NCBI RefSeq assembly: GCF_049671445.1
Contig: NZ_JBATUX010000028.1
Location: 1-64,000 of the forward strand
Reading direction: 5' to 3'
From: Paenisporosarcina sp049671445
GTDB taxonomy: Bacteria > Bacillota > Bacilli > Bacillales_A > Planococcaceae
Length of the DNA: 64,000 nucleotides
Shown: one piece after another, positions 1 to 9,528 of the stretch
How positions within the stretch are numbered: position 1 is the stretch's first letter
Layout: every line of letters starts with the position of its first letter
Translations under genes and position numbers: made by a program
The notes under the pieces: model-generated
What the model was told of the DNA's origin: nothing
The model's input: only the letters and a program-made list of their open reading frames with translations
Databases searched by the model: none

Positions 1-179
1 ATCATGATAAAAATAGGGACTGAAGCTCGAGAAAGTGTCTCATAGAAATTCCCTGAAAACCAACCAAATAAATCCGTTTTAAATGTATCTTCCGAAACTT
101 TCATTGCCGAAACATGGATAGCTACAACTGCAATAGTTGCATAAATACGTAAGTAATCTAAATAAAAATATCTTGTCAT
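1..179 (-). CDS. Acyltransferase 3 family membrane protein, N-terminal part (cut by window edge)
   Basis: The minus strand is open from the ATG at 179 to the window edge and encodes about 59 residues. They begin MTRYFYLDYLRIYATIAVV followed by AIHV. An N-terminal 'LDxLRxxAxxxVVxxH' segment with a histidine in the first membrane helix is the hallmark of membrane acyltransferase family 3 (OafA/YrhL-like), enzymes that O-acylate cell-surface polymers. A GGAGAG ribosome site precedes the start. The substrate cannot be judged from this fragment. Confidence 0.7.
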   Translation of the reverse strand, partial: MTRYFYLDYLRIYATIAVVAIHVSAMKVSEDTFKTDLFGWFSGNFYETLSRASVPIFIM

Positions 180-329
180 TCCTTCACTCTCCGATAATCT
201 AATTACTTTTATTTTCACACGAGTTCTGAACACGTCTTGAGCAGTAGCTATATATACTATCACACATCAAACAAAGTAGTGTCTTAGCTCAAGAAAAATT
301 CACCTTCGCTTAAAAAGTTTTCATAATTT

Positions 330-1448
330 TTAGAGTGAACGTATATAAGACTCAACAAATGGTACGAGATACTCAATAACTTTTTCATCAGGATTCAGTT
401 TGGCATTGTGTAGTCCATATGATGAATCGACACCAGCCCAAAATAGCAAGCCAGGAATTTCTTGAAGGAAATAGCCAAAATCCTCTCCGGTCATCGCTGC
501 ATCACATTCTATTAAATTAGTTGCTACATCTTGTTCCGCGAATTCCATAAAATTCGAAGTAATCTTTGGAGTATTAAAGACTTGATAGTATCCTGAGCCA
601 TAATCAATTTCAACTTTGCATTCAAATGCCATTTCAGTTGCCTTACATAATGCTTCAATTCTATTTTTCACATGAATCATCGTCTGTGCATCCATTGTAC
701 GAATAGTTCCTTCTAATCTTGCATGACCTGAAATAATATTTTGAACTGTTCCAGAAGTCATCTTACCAATTGTTACTACTGCTGAATCTAGTGGGTTAAT
801 CGAACGACTAACAATCGTTTGAAGTTGTAATAACAAACTTGCAGCTGCAACCGACATATCTTTTGTGCGATGTGGAAACGCTGCATGTCCTTCTACGCCA
901 TGGAGATCGATAAATAACTCTGAGGTGTTAGCAAAAAGTAAACCTGGACGAGTTGCGATAGTACCTACTGGATACTCTGGTGCGATATGAAAAGCATATA
1001 TCACATCCGGAATAAATTCAGGGTGATCTTTTTTCAACCATTCTCGCATCGGCAAAGCACCGCCTGGACCCTCTTCTGCTGGTTGGAAAAGAAACACTAT
1101 GGAATCATCCATCGGCAACTCAGTCATTCGTCTCAACAATCCAAGAGCAACTGTCATGTGAATATCGTGACCACATGCATGCATAAAACCTTCATGTTTT
1201 GACGGGAACGAAATGGTTGTTTGTTCATCTATAGGAAGACCATCGATATCTGTTCTCCAACCAATCGTTTTGGTTGGATTTAATCCTTTCACATGAACTA
1301 GAACTCCAGTTTTCCACTTCACAACTGTTAAACGCTGTTGATTCAAAGCATATATTTCTTCTAATAAATAAGCTTGTGTTTTAAATTCTTGGAATCCAAT
1401 TTCAGGAATCTGATGTAAATCACGTCGTATTTGTTGAAGAGTTTTCAT
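330..1448 (-). CDS. dapL: N-acetyldiaminopimelate deacetylase
   Basis: M20-family amidohydrolase of 372 residues. Visible metal-binding features are D67/D69 in RTDIDGLPI, H90 and H94 in HACGHD, and the EE pair at 125-126. It lies 9 bases after dapH in the same order as ykuQ-ykuR of B. subtilis. There the product removes the acetyl group from N-acetyl-LL-diaminopimelate in the acetylase branch of lysine/DAP synthesis. The length equals the family norm. Family M20 also holds amino-acid amidohydrolases, but the dapH neighbour decides the call. Confidence 0.93.
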   Translation of the reverse strand: MKTLQQIRRDLHQIPEIGFQEFKTQAYLLEEIYALNQQRLTVVKWKTGVLVHVKGLNPTKTIGWRTDIDGLPIDEQTTISFPSKHEGFMHACGHDIHMTVALGLLRRMTELPMDDSIVFLFQPAEEGPGGALPMREWLKKDHPEFIPDVIYAFHIAPEYPVGTIATRPGLLFANTSELFIDLHGVEGHAAFPHRTKDMSVAAASLLLQLQTIVSRSINPLDSAVVTIGKMTSGTVQNIISGHARLEGTIRTMDAQTMIHVKNRIEALCKATEMAFECKVEIDYGSGYYQVFNTPKITSNFMEFAEQDVATNLIECDAAMTGEDFGYFLQEIPGLLFWAGVDSSYGLHNAKLNPDEKVIEYLVPFVESYIRSL

Positions 1449-1457
1449 CAGTGACTC

Positions 1458-2171
1458 CTACAATTGACGAAGTTCTTGCATGATTTCTGTTTTTGACTTT
1501 GTTTTATCATCGATCTCTTTGATAACTTTAGCGGGCATACCTGCAACTACAGTATACGGAGGAACATCTTTTGTAACGATTGCCCCAGCTGCAACAACCG
1601 AACCTTTCCCTATCTTCACGCCTTCTAAGACTACTGCGTTAGCGCCGATCAATACATCATCTTCAACAATTACTGGCATAGCTGAAGGTGGCTCAATAAC
1701 ACCTGCTAATACAGCGCCTGCGCCTATATGACAGTTTTTACCTACTGTAGCTCGTCCACCTAAAATGGCACCCATATCAATCATTGAACCATCACCAATA
1801 ACAGCTCCAATATTAATTACAGCACCCATCATAATGATGCAATTGTTACCGATTTCTACTTGGTCACGGATAAATGCACCTGGCTCAATTCGAGAGTTGA
1901 CCCCTTTTAAATCTACTAATGGAATAGCCGAGTTACGACGATCATTTTCAACCACAACATCTGTAATTTGATCTTTATAAATAGCTAATGCTGTTTCAAT
2001 TTCAGACCATTCACCGAATAACACTAGAGAATTCCCTTCTCCAAATACTTTCGTTTGATCTCCAAAAGAAAGGTCTTTTAAGTTTTCACCATTAACATAA
2101 ACCTTTACTGGTGTTGACTTTTTAGCGTGTTGAATATAAGAAATAATTTCATATGCATCCATTTGTTTCAT
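1458..2171 (-). CDS. dapH: Tetrahydrodipicolinate N-acetyltransferase
   Basis: A 237-residue protein with an N-terminal alpha/beta domain and, from about residue 90 to 205, a left-handed beta-helix of hexapeptide repeats (for example IGNNCIIMMGAVINIGA). This is the DapH form that acetylates tetrahydrodipicolinate with acetyl-CoA, the step before the PatA-type aminotransferase and DapL. AAAGGAG lies 10 bases before the chosen ATG; a second ATG three codons in is possible. It is the promoter-proximal gene of the dapH-dapL pair. Confidence 0.95.
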   Translation of the reverse strand: MKQMDAYEIISYIQHAKKSTPVKVYVNGENLKDLSFGDQTKVFGEGNSLVLFGEWSEIETALAIYKDQITDVVVENDRRNSAIPLVDLKGVNSRIEPGAFIRDQVEIGNNCIIMMGAVINIGAVIGDGSMIDMGAILGGRATVGKNCHIGAGAVLAGVIEPPSAMPVIVEDDVLIGANAVVLEGVKIGKGSVVAAGAIVTKDVPPYTVVAGMPAKVIKEIDDKTKSKTEIMQELRQL

Positions 2172-2243
2172 CTTTGATGAACTCCTTTCAATCTTGCAAA
2201 ATATGGACTAATTGTACAGCAAATCGAATCACAATACACGTAT

Positions 2244-3134
2244 TTAATTTGTATAATCATGCAGTTTCTTTGCATGTTCTTTCACAACCTCGACAAATGC
2301 TTCAACTTGTCTTAGTTCAAATGCTGATTCATACCCTATTAACCAAGTATCACGAGTTAATTCAAATTCTTCTGCTTGGTTCGTTAAGGCTATTTTATTA
2401 ACCTTCTCTAATCCACTTAAAGTAATAGAAGGTAGAATAGCATACCCTATTCCATTTAAAGCCATTTGCTTGCATGTTTCAATTTGATCAACTGTGATTT
2501 GACGTCTTGGACTAGAGGCGAAATGACGTTGCCACCATGCTTGAATTTCTTGATAATAGTTGGAGTCGCTTTTAAATTGAATGAAAGGTCGGTCCGTTGA
2601 CAAAACATCTTCAAGTTCTTTTAATTCTTGGTCTACCAAATATAAGGTATCACGGAATAAATGGATTTTTGTACCTTTCCATTCAGTGTGACCACGAACA
2701 ATTCCAATATGAGCTTCCCCATCATATAAAGCTTTGACAATTTCTGAACTCCAACCTGTAATGAGCGAAATTTTTGCTTCTGGATATTTCGTAACAAAAT
2801 CTTTCAACACCATTGGTAGCCAGTTCTGTCCGACAATTGAAGCGCATGCAATTTTTAGTGTTCCATGAACTTTCGAGGTCAAAGATTGTAGGATTTCAAA
2901 GATTTCTTCTTGTTTTGCAAGTGTATCAATAGCGAATTGAATGATGATTTCTCCAGCTGGTGTTGACGTTAAGCCCTTTTGTGAACGAAGAAAAAGTTGA
3001 GCTCCCCATTCTTTTTCAATCGATTGCAATCGTTGAGATAGTGCTGGCTGAGACAGGAAAAGTCGTTCTGCAGATTTTCTCATATTGCGCTCTTCAGCTA
3101 AAATTTTAATGATTTGAAATTCATTGGTTGTCAC
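2244..3134 (-). CDS. ccpC: LysR-family regulator, CcpC-like
   Basis: Residues 1-60 form a LysR winged helix-turn-helix (RNMRKSAERLFLSQPALSQ) and residues 90-290 a periplasmic-binding-like effector domain. In B. subtilis, ccpC (ykuM) lies between ykuL and dapH, and the same neighbours occur here. CcpC senses citrate and represses aconitase and citrate synthase genes. The start is GTG at 3134, supported by GGGAG eight bases upstream. The family call is firm; the CcpC identity rests on synteny plus overall resemblance. Confidence 0.78.
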   Translation of the reverse strand: MTTNEFQIIKILAEERNMRKSAERLFLSQPALSQRLQSIEKEWGAQLFLRSQKGLTSTPAGEIIIQFAIDTLAKQEEIFEILQSLTSKVHGTLKIACASIVGQNWLPMVLKDFVTKYPEAKISLITGWSSEIVKALYDGEAHIGIVRGHTEWKGTKIHLFRDTLYLVDQELKELEDVLSTDRPFIQFKSDSNYYQEIQAWWQRHFASSPRRQITVDQIETCKQMALNGIGYAILPSITLSGLEKVNKIALTNQAEEFELTRDTWLIGYESAFELRQVEAFVEVVKEHAKKLHDYTN

Positions 3135-3284
3135 TCATTTCGCTCCCTTCCAAAACTAATCTAAGAAAAATTTTTTTTAAGTAATCATCATGACAACAAC
3201 ATTTTTGTAGCCTTGATTGAATTTATTTGGTAGTACAGGTTCCCGGTCTGCTTCCTACGCTTTGCCTGTTGCAAGATGTTCACT

Positions 3285-3320
3285 TGAATAAAGAGAATGG
3301 GCTTGTTACTACTTCACTGC
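3285..3320. repeat. Degenerate copy of the hairpin repeat at 33.1 kb
   Basis: The stretch from GAATAAAGAGAATGGG to TACTTCACT closely matches one arm and loop of the perfect inverted repeat at 33096-33137. The second arm is missing here, so it cannot fold. The copy lies in the ccpC-darB gap (3135-3396). Confidence 0.5.
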
Positions 3321-3350
3321 AAATATAAGATAAACAATAACTCTAAACAA

Positions 3351-3381
3351 AAAGAAGACCTCCAGTGTGGAAATCTTCTTT
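3351..3381 (-). terminator. Terminator after darB
   Basis: An imperfect hairpin with arms AAAGAAGA and TCTTCTTT around a TCC/GGA inner stem lies 16 bases beyond the darB stop codon. Confidence 0.5.
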
Positions 3382-3396
3382 CATTTTTGCATATTA

Positions 3397-3837
3397 CTAA
3401 TTATTTTGATAGATATGTTTTTTTAATTGTTTTAAGACAACTCGTCTTGTTAAAATGCCTACAAATGTTTCTTCATCATCTACTACGCATAAGAAAGGAT
3501 GATTGATTAATAGGTCAAGCCCTTTTTTAAACTTTTCATTAATATGAATGGATGGAACCGGTGATTGCATTAAAGAATCAACTTTTAAATCCGGCAAACG
3601 TTCGTATTCAATGTGGTCTAATCCTAAAATGGCATCTGTTATCATCTGAGTACTAACTAAACCTTTTAAGCGGTATTTAGTATCTAATACAGGAATGGAT
3701 GAATACCCTGTTTTGGTTAATACTAGTAAAGCATGTTCTGCACTATTTCCCATTTGCACATGAGCTACTTTTTCTGATGAGATGATGAATTCTTCGATTT
3801 GCATTTCTAAAAAATCTCTGCTTGTAACCGAAATCAT
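3397..3837 (-). CDS. darB: CBS-pair protein, c-di-AMP-binding DarB/CbpB type
   Basis: A 146-residue protein made of two CBS domains (about residues 17-75 and 85-140) and nothing else, the same size as B. subtilis YkuL. YkuL (DarB) and its Listeria homologue CbpB bind c-di-AMP and, when free of ligand, stimulate the Rel (p)ppGpp enzyme. The position next to the ccpC-like gene matches the ykuL-ccpC order. An AAAGGAG site precedes the ATG. KtrD, a potassium transporter of a c-di-AMP-controlled family, is also encoded in this window. Confidence 0.88.
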   Translation of the reverse strand: MISVTSRDFLEMQIEEFIISSEKVAHVQMGNSAEHALLVLTKTGYSSIPVLDTKYRLKGLVSTQMITDAILGLDHIEYERLPDLKVDSLMQSPVPSIHINEKFKKGLDLLINHPFLCVVDDEETFVGILTRRVVLKQLKKHIYQNN

Positions 3838-3940
3838 ACACTTCTACTCCTTTTTCTGTTCTACTAGTGAACAGCATACTACTCGTTTATCATATCATAT
3901 TCCGAATAAAAACACTGATGTAAACCTTTACCTATAAAAA

Positions 3941-3970
3941 AACTTCTTCACCTAATACGGTGAAGAAGTT
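3941..3970 (-). terminator. Rho-independent terminator
   Basis: A perfect 12-bp stem, AACTTCTTCACC/GGTGAAGAAGTT with a 6-base loop, is followed on the minus strand by a T run. It overlaps the last codons of the small membrane protein gene. Confidence 0.9.
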
Positions 3971-4194
3971 GCATAAAAATATCCGACTAGTATGGTGACA
4001 AACACTAATGCAGCAATATAGACCCAGATGATTGGATTGAGTGTAAACGGATGGTCTTTAATTGCTACTGGGATTGGTGAATCGTTTGTTTGGTCTCTTT
4101 TTCTTTCAAATACCATAATTCTTTTGGTCGTATAAAATCCAACTGCGCAAATGAAAATTATTACACCGAATAACGGCCACGTCCATAAACCCAT
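3952..4194 (-). CDS. Small two-helix membrane protein of unknown function
   Basis: About 80 residues with two hydrophobic helices (roughly residues 5-22 and 55-77) joined by a charged loop. I do not recognise the family. AAAGG sits directly against the upstream ATG at 4200 but six bases before the ATG at 4194, so the second is the likelier start. The gene is expressed alone or behind fadH, whose start lies 830 bases upstream, and its stop lies inside a strong terminator. Confidence 0.65.
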   Translation of the reverse strand: MGLWTWPLFGVIIFICAVGFYTTKRIMVFERKRDQTNDSPIPVAIKDHPFTLNPIIWVYIAALVFVTILVGYFYATSSPY

Positions 4195-4253
4195 TTTCAT
4201 CCTATCCTTTCAGTGGAGTAGAGTTAGTATGGGTTAACTTCTAAAATTTAAGC

Positions 4254-5024
4254 TTAAAAAGGAAATTTATTTAACCATTGTCCACCATCTAAAGTGACAA
4301 TCTCGCCATTCATATAAGCCGCTTTGTCAGAAAGCATAAACGCAGCAAGATCTGCAATTTCTTCTGGCTTGCCTAGTCGTCCTAATGGAACAGACTTTAA
4401 TGTTCGTGCAGCAGCCTCTTCAGATTCCCACAACTTATCAGCACCGCCAGTACGTTCAATAGGTCCTGGAGCAATTCCATTTACTCGAATGCCATATTGA
4501 GTTCCCCATTCAACTGCCAAGGTGCGTGTTAAAGACATAACTCCAGCTTTAGCAGCTGCAGAGTGAGCAACGCCCGCTCCTGCATTCCAAGCATACGTTG
4601 CTAACATATTTAAAATGGATCCTTTTTGTTCTTTTTCAATCCAATAATTCCCTACAGCTTGAGAACAATAAAAAGTACCGTTCAAAACGATATCAATTAC
4701 TGATTTCCAGCCATTTGGTGAGAGTTTTTCCGCATGAACGATGAAATTACCTGCCGCATTGTTTACAAGTCCATCAATTCGCCCAAACATTTCGTGTGTG
4801 TAATTGACCATAGCTTTCACGTGTTCAGGTTCACGAACATCCATTTGAAAAATGCCTACATGACTAAAATCATGAGAAATTGCTTTTTGTGCAGTTTCTA
4901 AACGTTCTAAATCACGACCAGTAATAACTACGTTTGCTCCTTCTTCCACAAAACGCTTAGCCATATAAAATCCCATTCCACTTGAACCGCCAGTAATAAT
5001 AATTGTTTGGTCTTTTAGTAACAT
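4254..5024 (-). CDS. fadH: 2,4-dienoyl-CoA reductase (SDR family)
   Basis: A 256-residue classical short-chain dehydrogenase. The Rossmann motif TGGSSGMG spans 11-18 and NNAAGN spans 88-93. The catalytic region carries HSAAAKAG, so the Ser/Lys arrangement is that of dienoyl-CoA reductases and not the usual YxxxK. It resembles B. subtilis YkuF/FadH, which uses NADPH to reduce 2,4-dienoyl-CoA so that polyunsaturated chains can enter beta-oxidation. It is a single gene with its own upstream gap. Confidence 0.85.
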   Translation of the reverse strand: MLLKDQTIIITGGSSGMGFYMAKRFVEEGANVVITGRDLERLETAQKAISHDFSHVGIFQMDVREPEHVKAMVNYTHEMFGRIDGLVNNAAGNFIVHAEKLSPNGWKSVIDIVLNGTFYCSQAVGNYWIEKEQKGSILNMLATYAWNAGAGVAHSAAAKAGVMSLTRTLAVEWGTQYGIRVNGIAPGPIERTGGADKLWESEEAAARTLKSVPLGRLGKPEEIADLAAFMLSDKAAYMNGEIVTLDGGQWLNKFPF

Positions 5025-5118
5025 TTTAATACCCCCTATAATATTTCTGAATATTCGTTCATAATTATATTATGCCATTACTATTCCACAAAAGTATATA
5101 GGAAAAGAGTAAAATGCT

Positions 5119-7221
5119 TTATTCTTCATCCTTTGAAACACGATAGACCAAATTCAATAATTCTTCCTGACTGTTTATCATTTCGTCATTTTTTTTCGGG
5201 AAACGATAGTGGTACTCACCGTGTTCATCTTGCTCCCGTAACTTCGCCGTATCTTGCATTTGAAGTAAGATAACATTCATGATTCGTTGTTTAATAAATG
5301 TGTCGACTATGGGAAAAAGAATCTCCACACGTTTAATCATATTTCTTGTCATCATATCTGCTGACGATAGAAAAACTTGATTATCTCCATTTTGATGGAA
5401 CCAATAAATCCTTGAGTGTTCGAGAAAACGCCCAACAATACTAATGACACGAATATGTTCACTAATCCCTTTAATTTGAGGACGTAAACAGCAAATGCCA
5501 CGAATAATTAAGTCAATTTTAACTCCAGCAATTGAAGCCTCGTACATTTTTATGATGAGTTCTTTATCCGTAAGAGAATTCATTTTTGCACGTATATAGC
5601 CATTGCCATGTTTTTTATGAAAGATAATTTCCTGATCAATCAATTTTATAAATTCATCTCTAATATCATAAGGAGCGACCACAAGATGATGAAAAACAGG
5701 TTTTTCTGTATAGCCACTTAAATAGTTAAAAAAATTGGTTGCATCGATTCCAAAGTTTTTCTTTGTCGTGATAATCCCCATATCTGTATATACTTTAGCA
5801 GTTTGATCGTTGTAGTTTCCTGTTCCTAAATGAACAAAGCGTTCTATTCGTCCATTTTGATTTCTGACGACTAATGTGATTTTTGAATGCGTTTTTAAAT
5901 TATGCATACCATAAATAACAAGACATCCAGCTTGTTCTAATTCTTTTGCCCAATGAACGTTATTCTCTTCATCAAATCTTGCTTTCAATTCAACTAATAC
6001 AGTAACTTGCTTGCCATTCTCTGCAGCTTTTTTGAGCGCATGAATCATCGGAGAGTTCCCGCTTACTCGATATAAAGTCTGTTTAATCGCCAGCACATTT
6101 GGATCCTCTGCAGCTTCAGCTACAAATTCAATAATCGGGGCAAAAGATTCATACGGATGATGGAAAAATAAATCCTGTTGCAATGCTTTTTCAAATATAT
6201 CTTCATCTGATGTCAAATCAACAGGTGGTTGAGGGATGAAATTTTCAAATTCTAATTGTTCCCGTCCAACTCTTATTTCTTTAATAAATGTAAATAAAAA
6301 TGTCAAATCAATCGGGGATTCAAGTTTAAAGACATCGTCTTTATGTATCTCTAGTTCATTAAGTAAATAATTTAATACTTGTTGATTAATTTCATTTGCG
6401 CGAACTTCTAAACGACTTGCTGCACCCCACTTACGTTTTTTTAACTCTCTTTCAATTTCCACTAACAAGTCACGTGCGCCTTCTTCGTGAATTGTTAAAT
6501 CAGCGTTTCGAGTCATCCTAAAAGCAGTGGCTGATTTAACTTTATATCCATAAAATAACGTGTTTATTTGATCAATAATCAAGTCTTCCAAATATACAAA
6601 AGTATCTCCTTTTTTAGAAGGGACTTTAATCATTCTAGTCAAAACGGAAGGAACTTGAACGATTGCAACTTTTTCATTGATTTCATCTTCACTTTGCTGT
6701 TCAAGAATGACAATAATATTCATAGTTTTACTTAAAAGTGTTGGAAAAGGTCGATATGCATCCACAGCGACCGGCGTTAACACAGGGAAAACATGTTCTT
6801 CAAAAAAATGTTGTGTAAATATTTTTTGCGTTTTAGAAAGTTCATCCATCATTAATACTTGTACATCTTGTTGTTTTAATTGCTCATAAACGAGTTCCTG
6901 ATAAACGCTTGATTGTCGTTTAACCAATGCATGAGTTTTTTGAGCGATTTTTTCAAGCTGTTGTTTCGGAGTCAATCCAGCTTTATTTTCAGGTTTTTGA
7001 AACCCCACTCGCACTTGATCTTGAAGTCCTGCAACGCGCACCATAAAAAATTCATCCAAATTGGAGCTGAAAATGGCTAAGAATTTCAAGCGTTCAGCTA
7101 AAGGATTGCGTTCATCTTCTGCTTCCTGTAAAACACGTTCATTAAAAGCTAACCAACTTAATTCACGATTGTTATAATACGCAGGGTTATCTTTTTCAAA
7201 TAGTGTTTGTTTTTCAGTCAT
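5119..7221 (-). CDS. ppk: Polyphosphate kinase
   Basis: A 700-residue PPK1, the usual length, with the N-terminal, head and two phospholipase-D-like catalytic domains. The two histidines of the active site are visible at H445 (HSK) and H464 (HLGTGNYND), matching H435 and H454 of the E. coli enzyme. It builds polyphosphate from ATP, reversibly. The gene overlaps ppx by 8 bases, so the two are co-translated and polyphosphate synthesis and breakdown are linked. Confidence 0.96.
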   Translation of the reverse strand: MTEKQTLFEKDNPAYYNNRELSWLAFNERVLQEAEDERNPLAERLKFLAIFSSNLDEFFMVRVAGLQDQVRVGFQKPENKAGLTPKQQLEKIAQKTHALVKRQSSVYQELVYEQLKQQDVQVLMMDELSKTQKIFTQHFFEEHVFPVLTPVAVDAYRPFPTLLSKTMNIIVILEQQSEDEINEKVAIVQVPSVLTRMIKVPSKKGDTFVYLEDLIIDQINTLFYGYKVKSATAFRMTRNADLTIHEEGARDLLVEIERELKKRKWGAASRLEVRANEINQQVLNYLLNELEIHKDDVFKLESPIDLTFLFTFIKEIRVGREQLEFENFIPQPPVDLTSDEDIFEKALQQDLFFHHPYESFAPIIEFVAEAAEDPNVLAIKQTLYRVSGNSPMIHALKKAAENGKQVTVLVELKARFDEENNVHWAKELEQAGCLVIYGMHNLKTHSKITLVVRNQNGRIERFVHLGTGNYNDQTAKVYTDMGIITTKKNFGIDATNFFNYLSGYTEKPVFHHLVVAPYDIRDEFIKLIDQEIIFHKKHGNGYIRAKMNSLTDKELIIKMYEASIAGVKIDLIIRGICCLRPQIKGISEHIRVISIVGRFLEHSRIYWFHQNGDNQVFLSSADMMTRNMIKRVEILFPIVDTFIKQRIMNVILLQMQDTAKLREQDEHGEYHYRFPKKNDEMINSQEELLNLVYRVSKDEE

Positions 7222-8773
7222 TCGTATCTACATCCTTCTCAACAAATTGCAGACTGACTTCACACTTACATAATCGTTCTAAATGTTTCTTCTGTTTGCC
7301 TGCTTGATATTCCTCAGCCATAGCATTTCCACTAACAAAAATCTTCATTCGAACACCGTCCTTAGAAGATTCCATTGATAAGTCATTGACGATTGAGCGT
7401 TTTGAACCATTTAGTCCATAGGCAAATTTCAATATTGCCCCTAACTCTCTCAAATGTTTTAGTTCTGCTTTCTCAATCCATTGATCAAATGGAGCAGCAT
7501 ACCCTTTGAATGTATCTTTATTTTTATACGAGGCTACCAATGCTAGCCTCAATCGATCTAAATGCTCTAACCCATCAATTGAACGATTTGATAGGATATA
7601 AAATGTATGTTGACTAGCCGAATCCGCATCAATATATTCTCCTAAATAGAAAAGGGCTGCCGCTCTTTCAAGCAATAGCAAACTTGCAGGCGACTGTTCA
7701 ATAATGCCATTCTTCACGCACTCTAAATAAATTTTTCGTGATAAAAATTGGAGATGTTCCGCTTCATGAAGGTTAATTTCATATTCTGCAGCTAATGTAT
7801 CACTGCTATGTTTAAACACTTCATGTTTATTTAATTCTTCTGGATGCGTTTGTAAAATACGATTTAACATAATACCTTCTCTTAATCCTTTACCACTGAA
7901 CATAAACTCTTCTGCTTTAACCACTTTCATCAATACTCGGAAAACTTCAAGCGCAGGTAAAATAATGTCCGCTCGATCACTCGATAAACCTTCAATTTTC
8001 TTCAATTCTTGAATTGATAAATCTGATAATGTGTCACTCAGTGTATAAACATCATGCACATCCATTTTATATTGATGAACGCTCGAAATCGGATATTCTT
8101 TTCTTTGCTGATCAATTTGAGCAATGTTACGAGCGCTACCCCCTATTCCAATGACAGGTAATTTCAACCCGCTTAACCAAGGCAAGGAACGAAATTGAGC
8201 TTCTGTAAACAAAGCCAATTGTTCTTTTTCTACAGATGACATTCTGTCCCCTTTCATAAACTGTTGTTGAAGTGAAACAACTCCAAAAGGAAAGCTATGA
8301 GTGTACTGCAATTTCTTGTTTTTAAAATATGTAATCTCAGTACTTCCTCCACCAATATCAATCGTTACTGCAGACTCAGTTGGAACAGAATGGGCTACTG
8401 CAACAAAACCAAAATATGCTTCTTCTTCTTCCGTTAAAACATCTATATCTAAGTTAGTCTCTTTCTTCATTCGAACAATAATTTCTTTCTGATTGGATGC
8501 TTGACGAATAGCAGCTGTCGCAGTTACGAGAACTTCGTGCACATCATAATCTTCTAGCATTTGTCGGAAAGATAGTAAAATCTTTTGAAGTAATTCAATA
8601 CCCTCTTCAGACATTTCTCCTGTAGCTTGAATATAAGTACGCAAACGTGCCACAGTTTTTATATTTTCGAATTCGCGAAGGCCTCTTCTTTCATCATAGG
8701 AATATATAACTAAGCGAATTGTATTAGAGCCAATATCAAGAATAGCTGTTTTTGGTTTTTTCATTTGTATCAC
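7214..8773 (-). CDS. ppx: Exopolyphosphatase / GppA-type phosphatase
   Basis: A 519-residue protein with the ASKHA-fold signature DIGSNTIRLVIY near the N terminus and a second phosphate loop IDIGGGSTEI, followed by a helical HD-like C-terminal half. Ppx removes terminal phosphates from polyphosphate; relatives also act on pppGpp. It is the first gene of the ppx-ppk operon. The ATG at 8773 is the first start, but MKKPK three codons later is equally plausible. Confidence 0.92.
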   Translation of the reverse strand: MIQMKKPKTAILDIGSNTIRLVIYSYDERRGLREFENIKTVARLRTYIQATGEMSEEGIELLQKILLSFRQMLEDYDVHEVLVTATAAIRQASNQKEIIVRMKKETNLDIDVLTEEEEAYFGFVAVAHSVPTESAVTIDIGGGSTEITYFKNKKLQYTHSFPFGVVSLQQQFMKGDRMSSVEKEQLALFTEAQFRSLPWLSGLKLPVIGIGGSARNIAQIDQQRKEYPISSVHQYKMDVHDVYTLSDTLSDLSIQELKKIEGLSSDRADIILPALEVFRVLMKVVKAEEFMFSGKGLREGIMLNRILQTHPEELNKHEVFKHSSDTLAAEYEINLHEAEHLQFLSRKIYLECVKNGIIEQSPASLLLLERAAALFYLGEYIDADSASQHTFYILSNRSIDGLEHLDRLRLALVASYKNKDTFKGYAAPFDQWIEKAELKHLRELGAILKFAYGLNGSKRSIVNDLSMESSKDGVRMKIFVSGNAMAEEYQAGKQKKHLERLCKCEVSLQFVEKDVDTND

Positions 8774-8908
8774 CTTTTTCCATGTTTTTTTGATTTCTTC
8801 TATACAAATTGGGAAGAAATTGGTATGATAATATTTAATTGAATGCTCTGAATTTTTCTATATTCTTGTATAATTTCTCGGTTTATACGACACGAAGGGT
8901 GGGATTTC

Positions 8909-9376
8909 ATGAAACCAAATAGGACTGATGAACAATTAGCTGCCGCTATTTATTCTGTTAATCGTCATGCAAAGACAGCAACTGATAATAAATTTCTTTA
9001 TGAATTAAAAAGACTAACCATTGAAAAGATGATTGAAACCGGGCGTGCTAAAAAATTGGGACTACACTTTGTGAAAAATCCTCGATATAGTCAACAACAA
9101 TCTTCTGTATTAGTCCAATGTGCCGATTACTACTTCCATTTATTACCCAAAAAAGAAGATTTCCAAAGTCTAACTCATTTGGGCCATTTAGATGAAAATT
9201 ACCGTAATCCGCAAAGAAGAATGAGTTTGAATATGGCCAAGCAACTACTTAGTGAGTATACTGGCTTATCTCAAACAATTATAAAGAAAAAACCCACATA
9301 TGCTCCCACCCCTATGTCTAAAAAACAACCTGTAAAAAATCGATCGTATACGTTTGGAAGCTCTTATTTAGATTAA
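8909..9376 (+). CDS. ykyB: YkyB-family protein
   Basis: 155 residues, close to B. subtilis YkyB in length and sequence: VNRHAKTA, KKLGLHFVKNPRYSQQQS, DYYFHLLP and YRNPQRRMS are shared blocks. The function of the family is unknown. It is transcribed away from ppx, and a TATAAT -10 box lies near 8869. The gene ends in a strong terminator, so it is a single-gene unit. The basic C-terminal tail after residue 125 looks disordered. Confidence 0.88.
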   Translation: MKPNRTDEQLAAAIYSVNRHAKTATDNKFLYELKRLTIEKMIETGRAKKLGLHFVKNPRYSQQQSSVLVQCADYYFHLLPKKEDFQSLTHLGHLDENYRNPQRRMSLNMAKQLLSEYTGLSQTIIKKKPTYAPTPMSKKQPVKNRSYTFGSSYLD

Positions 9377-9388
9377 TTTATATTTACA

Positions 9389-9430
9389 AAATGCCGGAAC
9401 CCATCAAAGTGGTTCCGGCATTTCTTTTAA
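9389..9430 (+). terminator. Rho-independent terminator of ykyB
   Basis: A perfect 13-bp stem AAATGCCGGAACC/GGTTCCGGCATTT with a 9-base loop, followed by TTCTTTT. Confidence 0.95.
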
Positions 9431-9528
9431 AACAAAATTATGTGAAAGAATGCTATTGTTATTGAAGAACAAACGAAAGACTTTATAAGCCCCCGACATG
9501 CCTTTAGAAAGACTTTAAACCAAGTAAT

